Below the pieces are notes generated by a model, which saw only the letters and a program-made list of their open reading frames with translations, searched no databases and was not told the origin of the DNA. This document shows positions 26,079 through 34,580 of a DNA stretch of 64,000 bases, one piece after another. The first letter of the stretch is position 1; each line of letters begins with the position of its first letter. Source of the DNA: Verrucomicrobiaceae bacterium (lineage in GTDB: Bacteria > Verrucomicrobiota > Verrucomicrobiia > Verrucomicrobiales > Verrucomicrobiaceae); the NCBI GenBank assembly GCA_947458455.1, contig CANGYJ010000010.1, positions 117,832 through 181,831 on the forward strand, read 5' to 3'. The position numbers and the translations under genes were made by a program.

Positions 26079-26891
26079 ATGCCAGCCCCCGCCAACCGCA
26101 TCGACGCCCGTTTTGCCGCCCTCCGTCACGAGAATAAGAAAGCCTTCGTGGCTTATGTGTGTGCGGGTGATCCCACGCTCGATGCCACGATCGACATCGT
26201 GCTGGGCCTGGAGCGTGCCGGGGTGGATGTGGTGGAGCTGGGCGTGCCTTTCTCCGATCCACTGGCCGATGGCGTGGTGAATCAGATGGCTGCGGATCGT
26301 GCGCTGAAGGCTGGAGCTTCCACTCCGGGCGTGATCGAAATGATCCGCAAGCTGCGCACGAAGAGCCAGATCCCGCTCGTGCTTTTCACCTACCTGAACC
26401 CGATCTACACCTACGGCTACGAGCGATTTCATCACGACGCGGCGGCCGCAGGCGCGGACGGTGTGCTAGTACTCGATCTGCCACCGGAAGAAGCGGCGCA
26501 AAACGCCGAACTGAAGCCCGAGCCGGAGCTGCGGCACATCCAGCTCATCGCCCCCACGAGCCCGGCGGAGCGCATCGCCAGCATCGCGAAGTGCGCGGAA
26601 GGTTTTGTGTATTATGTGAGCCGTCTCGGCGTCACCGGAGCGCAGGCGGAGATTGCCACCGGCATCGCCGAGCAGGTGGCGGTGATCAAAGCGGCCACGG
26701 AGGTGCCGGTGTGCGTCGGTTTCGGCGTCTCCAACCCCGAGCAAGCCGCCGCGATCGCCAGCAAGGCGGATGGGGTGGTCGTGGGCAGCGCCATCGTGAA
26801 GCTCATCGAGCAAAACGGCAGCTCGCCAGACTGCGCCGCAAGGGTCGAGGCCTTTGTGAAACCGCTCGTCGATGCGGTGCATGCGTTGTAG
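26079..26891 (+). CDS. trpA: Tryptophan synthase alpha subunit
   Basis: 270 aa TIM-barrel enzyme that cleaves indole-3-glycerol phosphate to indole for the beta subunit. Catalytic Glu and Asp lie in VDVVELGVPFSDPLADG; phosphate-binding loops are GVTGAQ and GFGVSNPEQ; also LFTYLNPIYTYG. Start ATG 26079. trpB and other trp genes are not adjacent, and trpE is 25 kb away, so the pathway genes are scattered. Its last 19 codons recur in diverged form at 28195-28254, beyond the ankyrin-like gene, which points to an insertion or duplication at the 3' end. Confidence 0.96.
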   Translation: MPAPANRIDARFAALRHENKKAFVAYVCAGDPTLDATIDIVLGLERAGVDVVELGVPFSDPLADGVVNQMAADRALKAGASTPGVIEMIRKLRTKSQIPLVLFTYLNPIYTYGYERFHHDAAAAGADGVLVLDLPPEEAAQNAELKPEPELRHIQLIAPTSPAERIASIAKCAEGFVYYVSRLGVTGAQAEIATGIAEQVAVIKAATEVPVCVGFGVSNPEQAAAIASKADGVVVGSAIVKLIEQNGSSPDCAARVEAFVKPLVDAVHAL

Positions 26892-27003
26892 CTGCACCGC
26901 GACCGCTTCTGCCACAAAACTATCGACAACTGGCCGCACAGCCAGGTAGCTTTCATCTGACATGGAGCGATTTGCGCCTGCCGTCATCCCACCTGCCATT
27001 GTT

Positions 27004-28095
27004 ATGAAACAGCGCCTCCACCATCTTTGCATTGGCCTGCTGCTCGCCGTGCTCGTCAGCCATGTCTCCGCCCAGATCTATCCACCGCCTTGGAACACCG
27101 GCGCAGTAGGAACGACTTGGGAGTGGGACGAAAGTGCTGCCAGTCCCTTTGGCTCTTTGCGTCGCTACGGCTCTGAATACGATGTCCGCATCCTGCTTCA
27201 GAAGCAAAAAGATGGCAGCCGCCTATCCATCTCGTTCCTCGACGGCGAACGCGAGGTTTTCACCATCCATGGGCACGATCGCACTGTTTTCGCAACTTGG
27301 GGTGACCGGCTTTACTACGGACTCTTCAATACCGCATCAAACGGCGCAGAAATCGTCGCCGTCGATCTGAAGACCGGCGAGGAATTATGGAAGTCACCAG
27401 TGTTCGGCATCGGCATGGTCTCTCATTCCTCCTACAGCAATGCCCCCATCTTGAAGGCCGATCCGCACGCCGTGACCATCTACGGGAACGAAGCAGGCGG
27501 TCAGTACTTCGAAACCAAGGATACCAACACTGGCGTCACCACCACCCATAAGATCTTCTCCCGCGACGAGACCGATCCTGCTGCCATTGGTGCTCGGAAC
27601 GCGGTGGAAGAATACTATGGTGCATGCCAAAGAGGCTATCTTGACGGCGTGAAAAGGTATCTGGCCGCGGGGGTGGACGTGAATGCGCTCTACAAAGGAA
27701 ATATTGACCGCAAGTGGACCACCACTCCGTTACATCTCGCCGTGGAAAAGGTAGCACCAAATGTCGTCGCGCATCTGCTCGACCACGGTCATGCCATGAC
27801 GCGCAAAGATGCTGATCAAAAGACACTATTTGACCTTGCCGTAGAGTCCGCGGTCAAGGCATCAACGGCCGCACCCTCGGATGCCAAGCCGCCTGTGTTG
27901 TATGAAACGGGACTTACTGCGCTACAGGGGGCATTGAAATGCAGCCTGCTCCTCCTCCAGCACGGTGCCCCCACCACGCCAGCGGCCCTCGATACGCTGC
28001 GCCCCATCGCCCAAGCTGCGGGGGATGCCGATCTCCTCCGCGCGATCGACAAGGCCTCCTCTCCGAAACCCGTCGCGCCCGCCCCCCTGCGGTAG
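27004..28095 (+). CDS. Exported protein with ankyrin-like repeats
   Basis: 363 aa from ATG (MKQRLHHLCI), with signal peptide MKQRLHHLCIGLLLAVLVSH and cleavage near SAQ. Residues 30-190 are beta-rich, with DLKTGEELWKSPVFG typical of a PQQ-like propeller blade. Residues about 205-355 contain degenerate ankyrin repeats: GYLDGVKRYLAAGVDVNALY, TTPLHLAVEKVAPNVVAHLL and GLTALQGALKCSLLLLQHGA. Likely periplasmic protein-binding role; no enzyme motif. It lies exactly between trpA and a second copy of the trpA 3' end, so it may have arrived with the event that duplicated that end. Confidence 0.8.
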   Translation: MKQRLHHLCIGLLLAVLVSHVSAQIYPPPWNTGAVGTTWEWDESAASPFGSLRRYGSEYDVRILLQKQKDGSRLSISFLDGEREVFTIHGHDRTVFATWGDRLYYGLFNTASNGAEIVAVDLKTGEELWKSPVFGIGMVSHSSYSNAPILKADPHAVTIYGNEAGGQYFETKDTNTGVTTTHKIFSRDETDPAAIGARNAVEEYYGACQRGYLDGVKRYLAAGVDVNALYKGNIDRKWTTTPLHLAVEKVAPNVVAHLLDHGHAMTRKDADQKTLFDLAVESAVKASTAAPSDAKPPVLYETGLTALQGALKCSLLLLQHGAPTTPAALDTLRPIAQAAGDADLLRAIDKASSPKPVAPAPLR

Positions 28096-28179
28096 CGTGT
28101 GCCTTTCCAACATATTGCCCACGAGCAGCACCAAGATGTTGGAAGGAGCGTCTTGGCTATAGCTGGCTGCAGCTTTGAA

Positions 28180-28254
28180 ATGTTTCCCGGCGCTCGCGCC
28201 GCGAAGGTGGAAGCCTTTGTGAAGCCGCTCGTCGATGCGGTGCATGCCCTGTGA
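28180..28254 (+). pseudogene. Diverged duplicate of the trpA 3' end
   Basis: The reading frame from 28198 gives AAKVEAFVKPLVDAVHAL followed by stop, against AARVEAFVKPLVDAVHAL at the true trpA end (26835-26891). The DNA differs mostly at third positions, so these are homologous but diverged sequences, not a recent copy. A 24-codon frame starts at 28180 but has no independent function that I can infer. It marks the right boundary of the ankyrin-gene segment. Confidence 0.85.
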
Positions 28255-28260
28255 GGCGGA

Positions 28261-28665
28261 TTAGTCCTCCCAGACCTTCAGCAGCTCGACCTCAAAGATG
28301 AGCGTCTCATCGGGTCCGATGTCGATGCCTGCGCCGCGTTTGCCATAGGCGAGGTGGCTGGGGATGAAGAAGCGAGTCTTGCCGCCTTCCTTCATGGTTT
28401 GCAGACCTTCGGTCCAGCCTTTGATGACTCGGTTCAGCGGGAACTCCGCCGGTTCACGGCCCGCGAGGTAGCTGCTGTCGAATTCCACGCCATTGAGCAA
28501 GGTGCCACGATAGTTCACCACGACGGTGTCCTTGGCTTTGGGGCTTTTGCCGGAGCCCTCGGTGAGGACGAGGTATTGCAAACCGGTTGGGGTGGTGATG
28601 ACGCCGGGTTTGGAGGCGTTTTCGGTGAGGAAGGCTTGGCCGAGTTCGAAGGCAGATTTGGACAT
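28261..28665 (-). CDS. FKBP-type peptidyl-prolyl cis-trans isomerase
   Basis: 134 aa, cytosolic (no signal in the chosen start MSKSAFELGQ; the frame runs 23 codons further through a repeat). One FKBP domain (about 40-132): TGLQYLVLTEGSGKSPKAKD, VVVNYRGTLLNGVEFDSSY, VIKGWTEGLQTMKEGGKTRF, FIPSHLAYGKRGAG and IGPDETLIFEVELL. The N-terminal 35 residues form a short helix like the FkpA/FklB linker. Accelerates proline isomerisation in folding. Downstream of trmD on the same strand, separated by a repeat. Confidence 0.94.
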   Translation of the reverse strand: MSKSAFELGQAFLTENASKPGVITTPTGLQYLVLTEGSGKSPKAKDTVVVNYRGTLLNGVEFDSSYLAGREPAEFPLNRVIKGWTEGLQTMKEGGKTRFFIPSHLAYGKRGAGIDIGPDETLIFEVELLKVWED

Positions 28666-28716
28666 TGGAAAGGACTTTGAGCTAGGCGGGAGGGTGCGAG
28701 AGCGCAAATGGCGTTT

Positions 28717-28802
28717 CACTTCAACAATCAGCAATCGGAGTTCATCAATCTGCGGTTGAGGCCGTTCGCAGCTCGGAAGGTCGATTGCTGATTGTGGAAG
28801 TT
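28717..28802. repeat. Palindromic repeat family A, copy 1
   Basis: Inverted arms ACTTCAACAATCAGCAATCG (28718-) and its counterpart ending at 28802, enclosing a conserved core with CAATCTGCGGTT. A second copy in opposite orientation, including the core, is at 39960-40060. It fills the gap between trmD and the FKBP gene. Confidence 0.8.
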
Positions 28803-29482
28803 TAGGACCTCTCCGACAACAAATCCGGCCTCACCAACCGAGTGCGTTCCAAAGCTTGTTCATGTCGCCACGCGGCGATTTTGGCGTGATTGCCACCGAG
28901 GAGGATTTCGGGAACTTTGAGGCCGGCGTATTCGGCGGGTTTGGTGTACTGCGGTGCTTCGAGGAGGCCGTTTTCACCGAAGCTTTCTTCCACGGCGCTC
29001 ATCTCATCGCCGAGCACACCGGGCAGCAGACGCACGATGGCATCCATCACAACGACAGCGGCGATGGCACCATTGGTGAGGACATAATCACCGAGGCTAA
29101 TCTCCTCATCCACCCAGTGATCAATCACCCGCTGGTCGATGCCTTCGTAGTGGCCAGAGATGAAAATGAGATGCTCCTCCGCCGCGAGACGATGGGCGGT
29201 GCTTTGCGTGAAGGGTTTTCCAGCCGGCGACATCAGGATCACGCGTGCCTGCGGGCGATCCACCTGCTCCAACATGGCCCACATCGGCTCCGGGCGGATA
29301 ACCATGCCCTGACCGCCACCGTAGGGCGTGTCATCCACATGGCGGTGCTTGCCGAGGCCGTGCTCACGCAAATCATGCACCTGCAATTCCAGCGCGCCTT
29401 TTTCCTGGGCACGGCCCATGATACTCGCACCCATCGGCACGGTCACAATCTCGGGGAACAGGGTCACAACATCCACTCTCAT
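28802..29482 (-). CDS. trmD: tRNA (guanine37-N1)-methyltransferase
   Basis: 226 aa SPOUT methyltransferase that makes m1G37 in tRNAs with a G at position 36, preventing frameshifting. Motifs of the trefoil knot: PYGGGQGMVIRPEP, FISGHYEGIDQRVIDHWVDE and ISLGDYVLTNGAIAAVVVMD, then RLLPGVLG; and an N-terminal VDVVTLFPEIV. Start ATG 29482 (MRVDVVTLFP); the frame opens 15 codons earlier but those residues do not fit the family. It lies just downstream of the Ate-like gene (24 bp), and is not with rpsP/rimM/rplS as in many bacteria. Confidence 0.96.
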   Translation of the reverse strand: MRVDVVTLFPEIVTVPMGASIMGRAQEKGALELQVHDLREHGLGKHRHVDDTPYGGGQGMVIRPEPMWAMLEQVDRPQARVILMSPAGKPFTQSTAHRLAAEEHLIFISGHYEGIDQRVIDHWVDEEISLGDYVLTNGAIAAVVVMDAIVRLLPGVLGDEMSAVEESFGENGLLEAPQYTKPAEYAGLKVPEILLGGNHAKIAAWRHEQALERTRLVRPDLLSERS

Positions 29483-29505
29483 GCGGCTTTTATCGCCCGG
29501 CTGAA

Positions 29506-30165
29506 TCAGCGAGGCAACTCCTGCCATGCGCCCGTATCAAAATCGAGCCATTCGACACCGGTGAACTGCTTTTTGTAGTCGTAAGCGCTCGGCTCCTGCG
29601 TGGCGTAGCCGGGATAGAGGAACTCAAAGCCGCTGTCACGGGCAAACTGAAGCTCCAGCAGCATCGTGAAGGTGCCCAGGCTGCGCCGTGCTGCCTCGGG
29701 CTCAAACACGGCATACACGCTGGAGACCGCGTTTTGTCCCACATCGAGAAAACTGGCCGCGAGGAGCATTTCACCTTCAAAAACACGCAGCATGCGGCAG
29801 TCACATGGACCGGACTCAGGCGCCTCTCCGAGGAAGTTTTCGAGCGTTTCGGGGATGTTTTCACGAAAGCGTGCTTTGTGACGCTGAAACATGGCTCGCA
29901 GATCATCGTCGAGTTTTGTGGGCTCCATCTCCCATCGTAAATCTGCGTTTCGAGCCAGCACGCGGCGCTGGCTTTTGGTCGGCTGCCATCTTTTCAAATC
30001 GATGCGCAGCGGGGTGATGTGCTGGGGCTCGCCATCGGCAGTGTGCTGGCGGCTGTAGCGAAAGAAAACGCGGCCAAAATGCCTCCAACCACCTGACCAC
30101 AGCGCATCCATGACCTCCGCAGGCACGGCATCGCACATGTAGGCATCATCGAGGTCGAGTGTCAC
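29506..30165 (-). CDS. Arginyl/leucyl-tRNA-protein transferase-like (Ate/Bpt)
   Basis: 219 aa from a GTG; an ATG nine codons in is an alternative. The C-terminal GNAT-like core of Ate1/Bpt is recognisable: GGWRHFGRVFFRY, PLRIDLKRWQPTKSQRRVLA, SSVYAVFEPEAARRSLGTF and LYPGYATQEPSAYDYKKQF. These enzymes transfer Arg or Leu from tRNA to protein N-termini to mark N-degron substrates. The cysteine-rich N-terminal part of canonical Ate1/Bpt appears shortened and lacks its CxxC cluster, so activity or donor could differ. Twenty-four bp upstream of trmD, same strand. Confidence 0.82.
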   Translation of the reverse strand: MTLDLDDAYMCDAVPAEVMDALWSGGWRHFGRVFFRYSRQHTADGEPQHITPLRIDLKRWQPTKSQRRVLARNADLRWEMEPTKLDDDLRAMFQRHKARFRENIPETLENFLGEAPESGPCDCRMLRVFEGEMLLAASFLDVGQNAVSSVYAVFEPEAARRSLGTFTMLLELQFARDSGFEFLYPGYATQEPSAYDYKKQFTGVEWLDFDTGAWQELPR

Positions 30166-30268
30166 AGCCTCCGCTCATAGCTCTCCCGAGGGATGTCTCA
30201 ATCAGACATTGTGGAAGAGCGGGGCGGATTTCCGCTGAGATTGCTGACCATCCATGTAAAAGACCCGC

Positions 30269-31645
30269 ATGCCTGAGCTACCACCGCCCCTGCCTACCGC
30301 CACCGCCGAAGCACCGCCCCTGATCGTGCGTGGCAGCCGTGCAGGCACCGTGCTGGCCTCCGCCGCCATTTTACTCACGGTGGTGCTCGCCCTTTGGTTC
30401 ACGCCGCGATGGAAGAAGGAACTGAAGGGCGCAGCGGCGGGACCGAACGTACTGCTCGAAATGCTCGGGCGGTATGTAGCGGGTTGTCAGGTCCTCTTTA
30501 AAAGCACGGGGGCATGGAATGCGGAAACGGAAGCGCAGCTCCTGGAAAGCTGTCGCGAAGGCGTCCGAACCGATGCGGACAAACTACGCCTCGTGATGCT
30601 GCGTGGCTGGCTGGATGACCGGTCGCCAAGTCCGAGTGAAACCTTTCCCGGTCTCGAACACGATGTGGAGGTCCTGCGGCATCTCGCCGGCAAGCAAGAG
30701 ATCGCGGAAGACACCTGGAAGCCCTTCGAGAAAAAGTACGGCTGGTTTGCGCGGGCGGCCAAAGCCTTGTCTCACGACAAAGGCCATGCGCTGCGGCAGC
30801 AGGTGAAACTGGACGCCATGCGCACGATGCTGGTTTTTGGCATCGGCATCATGGGAGGGTTCGCGGCCTTCATCGCCGGTCTCGTGATGCTGATCTTGCT
30901 GCTCGTACGCTGGCGTGCCTCGAAGCGAACTGGCACTGCGCCACCACTGCGCCTCACGCTCGAGCAGGAGGTGCCGGAAGTCGGCGGCACGCTCATCGAG
31001 GCCTTTGCCATCTACATGATCAGCCTGGTAGTCCTGCCGACGCTCATCCATCTGGCCTTTCCGGCGCTGAATTCATACCTGACCTACGCCTTGATCGCTC
31101 CCATCGTGCTCTTCGCCGTGTGGTGGCCGAGGCTGCGTGGCGTGCCTGCTCAGCGATGGAAGCAGGTGATGGGGCTTCATTCGGGTGCGGGAGTCTGGCG
31201 TGAGATCGGCGCGGGCCTCACCGCTTGGATCGCCTGCCTTCCCGTCGTGGCTTTGGGACTTTGGCTCACGACGCTGCTCATCCGCCTCAGTGGCGTCGAA
31301 ATGCCCGTGCATCCCATCGTCAACGAATTCGCTGCGGGTGGAGCCTCACGCTATCTGCCCCTGCTGCTCGCCGTGCTGTGGGCACCCGTGACGGAGGAAC
31401 TCGCCTTCCGCGGCATGCTCTTTCCTGGCCTTTCCACCCGCCTGCGCTGGATTCCCGGTGCCGTGCTGAGTTGCTTCATCTTCGCCGTCATTCATCCACA
31501 GGGTTGGTTCGGTGTGCCGATGCTCATGATCATCGCCGGCATGCTCGCTTTCGTCCGTCAATGGCGCGGCAGCGTCCTGGGCGGCATGGCCGCGCATGCG
31601 CTGAACAACGGTCTCGTTACGCTTTTCGTGCTGCTGGCTTTTTGA
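30269..31645 (+). CDS. CPBP-family intramembrane metalloprotease
   Basis: 458 aa. An N-terminal cytoplasmic stretch and TM helix (about 29-47) are followed by a roughly 140-residue extramembrane helical region, then several membrane helices. The C-terminal CPBP (Rce1/CAAX-like) domain has the three metal motifs: TEELAFRGMLFPG (EExxxR), FIFAVIHPQGW (FxxxH) and MAAHALNNGL (HxxxN). Such proteases process prenylated or bacteriocin-related peptides in eukaryotes and Gram-positives; substrates in Gram-negatives are mostly unknown. Divergent from the Ate-like gene over about 100 bp. Confidence 0.9.
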   Translation: MPELPPPLPTATAEAPPLIVRGSRAGTVLASAAILLTVVLALWFTPRWKKELKGAAAGPNVLLEMLGRYVAGCQVLFKSTGAWNAETEAQLLESCREGVRTDADKLRLVMLRGWLDDRSPSPSETFPGLEHDVEVLRHLAGKQEIAEDTWKPFEKKYGWFARAAKALSHDKGHALRQQVKLDAMRTMLVFGIGIMGGFAAFIAGLVMLILLLVRWRASKRTGTAPPLRLTLEQEVPEVGGTLIEAFAIYMISLVVLPTLIHLAFPALNSYLTYALIAPIVLFAVWWPRLRGVPAQRWKQVMGLHSGAGVWREIGAGLTAWIACLPVVALGLWLTTLLIRLSGVEMPVHPIVNEFAAGGASRYLPLLLAVLWAPVTEELAFRGMLFPGLSTRLRWIPGAVLSCFIFAVIHPQGWFGVPMLMIIAGMLAFVRQWRGSVLGGMAAHALNNGLVTLFVLLAF

Positions 31646-31654
31646 AGCCGCCTT

Positions 31655-31756
31655 TTTCACATTCGTTTTCGCCGCAGAGGAGCAAAGGGGCGGAGAACGC
31701 CGTGTTCTCCATCTTTTTCAACCTCTGCGCCCACTGCCTCTCTGCTCCTCTGCGGC
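31655..31756. repeat. Palindromic repeat family C, full copy
   Basis: Inverted 14-bp arms GCCGCAGAGGAGCA (31671-31684) and TGCTCCTCTGCGGC (31743-31756) with an extended, less perfect stem. The left flank TTTTCACATTCGTTTTCGCC recurs at 39844. It lies in the convergent gap between the CPBP gene and the Fe-S carrier gene. Confidence 0.75.
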
Positions 31757-31802
31757 AAATTCCATGTCAGAGACAGCGTGATGAGTGGGAGAACAGTCTG
31801 CC

Positions 31803-32171
31803 TTATGCAGAGAAGCTCTCACCACAGGAGCAGGTGACGACGGCGTTGGGGTTTTTGACCTTGAAGCCGCCTTGCTGGAGGTCGTCGCTGTAGTCGAGTT
31901 CGGAGCCGGAGACAAAGAGGGCACTCTTCGGATCGATCACGACACGCACCTCGGCGCTGGTGACCATGATGTCGCGGTTCGCGGGGCCATCGACGAGGTC
32001 CATCTTGTATTGCAGGCCAGAGCAGCCACCGCCGACCACGGCGATGCGCAGCGCACCGTGGTCTGCCCTGCCCTGCTTTTTGAGCAGGCCGAGGAGACGG
32101 TTCGAGGCTCCGGGGAGGATTTTGATGAGCTTTTCGTTGCCGATCTTGAAGCTGACGGGCGTGGCGGACAT
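31803..32171 (-). CDS. A-type Fe-S cluster carrier (IscA/ErpA/SufA family)
   Basis: 122 aa from ATG (MSATPVSFKI); the frame opens 30 codons earlier but overlaps the divergent oxidoreductase promoter. HesB/IscA fold with the three cysteine ligands: GGGCSGLQYKMDL, then NPNAVVTCSCGESF near the C-terminus. Accepts a cluster from a scaffold and delivers it to apo-proteins. Subtype (ErpA, IscA or SufA) cannot be set from context because no isc or suf gene is adjacent. Divergent from the Gfo/Idh gene across about 100 bp. Confidence 0.94.
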   Translation of the reverse strand: MSATPVSFKIGNEKLIKILPGASNRLLGLLKKQGRADHGALRIAVVGGGCSGLQYKMDLVDGPANRDIMVTSAEVRVVIDPKSALFVSGSELDYSDDLQQGGFKVKNPNAVVTCSCGESFSA

Positions 32172-32274
32172 GCGGAGATGCTTGGCAGCCTCTGGGGTGG
32201 GATTCAAGGTCTTCCATGCGAAGGCGGAAAAAGAGGTCGCAAATGCCCCGGCATTCGCCAAGAAGGCCTTTCAC

Positions 32275-33234
<960 letters not shown>

Positions 33235-33237
33235 TGC

Positions 33238-34440
33238 TCAAGACAGGCTGGCAAGCAGCGCCTTCGCGCACGCAGTGGCGAATTCGGGGGCATTCACCTC
33301 GCAGTCCATCTCGACGAGCGGAATGCCGGGGCGGAGATGCTTTTTGATGCTGTCGAAGAGGGCGGCATCGGCTTCGGGGCTGTGGAAGGGTTTTCCGGCG
33401 GCGCTGATGATGCTGATGGCCTTTTTCGGCAGCAGCACGGTGACCGGTCCGCGGCAGGCGTTGGCCTTTTCGGCGAGGATGCGGCCCAGTTCGGCGCATT
33501 CGGCCGCATTCGTGCGCATGAGCGTGACCTGCGGGTTGTGGATGTAAAACGTGCGCCCTTCAAACTTGGCGGGCACCGTGGCTCGCTCGCCAAAGTTCAC
33601 CATGTCGAGGCAACCGGGCGTGATGATGGAGGGCACGCCGGTTTTGGCAGAGGCATCGAGCCGTGTGGGGCCGGCCCCGAGGATGCCGCCGACGTATTCA
33701 TCCGCCCATTCGGTGGTGGTGATGTCCAAAACGCCCGCAAACATGCCACTCTCGATGAGGGATTCCATGATGCGGCCGCCGGTGCCGGTGGCGTGGAAGA
33801 CGAGGACCTCGTAGCCCACGTCTTCGAGGATCTTTTTGGCCATGTTCACGCACTCGGTGGTATTGCCAAACATGGAGGCGGCGATGAGCGGCTTGTCATC
33901 GGCGGCGGGCACTTCCGTCTCCGCCATGCCGCAGATGGCTCCCGCAGCGCGGGCGAGCAGCACGCGGGAGATGCGGTTCAGGCCGCTGACATCGACGATG
34001 CTGGGAAACATCACGATGTCCTTCGTGCCCACATACGGGGCCACATTCCCAGCGGCGAGCGTGGAGACCATGACCTTCGGAAAACCTACCGGCAGGGCCC
34101 GCATGGCCGCGCTGCCGATGGCGGTGCCGCCGCCGCCGCCGAGGGAGATCACGCCCTGCACGCGGCCTTCACCGACGAGCTTCGCCAGGTAAACGGCCGC
34201 CGCTCCAGCCATGGCGGTGACGGCTTCACCGCGATCTTTTCGCTCCAGGATGCCCGCGAGATCCACGCCATTCGCTGCGGCCACCTCTTCGCGGCTGACA
34301 TCGGGTTTCACCTGCGGTGGCTCGGCGCTGCCGGTATCAATGAGGAGCGTCTGATGGCCGCGGGAGCGGATGATCTCCGCCACATAGGCGTGTTCGTGGC
34401 CTTTGGTGTCGAGGGTGCCGAGGACTGCGATAGTAGACAT
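33238..34440 (-). CDS. Tm-1-like ATP-binding (UPF0261) protein
   Basis: 400 aa. N-terminal Tm-1 domain: MSTIAVLGTLDTKGHEHAYV, GVISLGGGGGTAIGSAAMRA and VGTKDIVMFPSIVDVSGLNR. The second half is the mll-type C-terminal domain with VLVFHATGTGGRIMESLIES, GAGPTRLDAS and ITPGCLDMVNFG. The family includes tomato Tm-1 (a viral replication inhibitor in its plant setting) and bacterial enzymes that may act on carbohydrate or TIM-barrel substrates; the bacterial role is undefined. Start ATG 34440. Single gene, divergent from the SHD1 metalloprotease. Confidence 0.9.
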   Translation of the reverse strand: MSTIAVLGTLDTKGHEHAYVAEIIRSRGHQTLLIDTGSAEPPQVKPDVSREEVAAANGVDLAGILERKDRGEAVTAMAGAAAVYLAKLVGEGRVQGVISLGGGGGTAIGSAAMRALPVGFPKVMVSTLAAGNVAPYVGTKDIVMFPSIVDVSGLNRISRVLLARAAGAICGMAETEVPAADDKPLIAASMFGNTTECVNMAKKILEDVGYEVLVFHATGTGGRIMESLIESGMFAGVLDITTTEWADEYVGGILGAGPTRLDASAKTGVPSIITPGCLDMVNFGERATVPAKFEGRTFYIHNPQVTLMRTNAAECAELGRILAEKANACRGPVTVLLPKKAISIISAAGKPFHSPEADAALFDSIKKHLRPGIPLVEMDCEVNAPEFATACAKALLASLS

Positions 34441-34580
34441 AAGAGCTGGATTGGAACGGAAAGGAAGCCGGATGGCAACCCTGGAGATGAGGCCGCAGCC
34501 CACCTCGAACTATCCGAAGTCCTCCACAGGAATTGCGATTGCCATTTGAAAGGTCGCCATCGTATAAAAATGCCCCTCTG

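Noticed and set aside
24521-26137. 538-aa open frame on the plus strand opposite gnd
   Set aside because: Exact antisense of a conserved enzyme; residue composition (Gly/Val/Asp-rich) is that of a shadow frame in GC-rich DNA.
28180-28254. A 24-aa small peptide gene
   Set aside because: Its sequence is a diverged copy of the trpA C-terminus, so a gene fragment is the simpler reading.
30194-30210. ATGTCT-N5-AGACAT palindrome between the Ate-like and CPBP genes
   Set aside because: Short enough to occur by chance and not seen elsewhere in the window.
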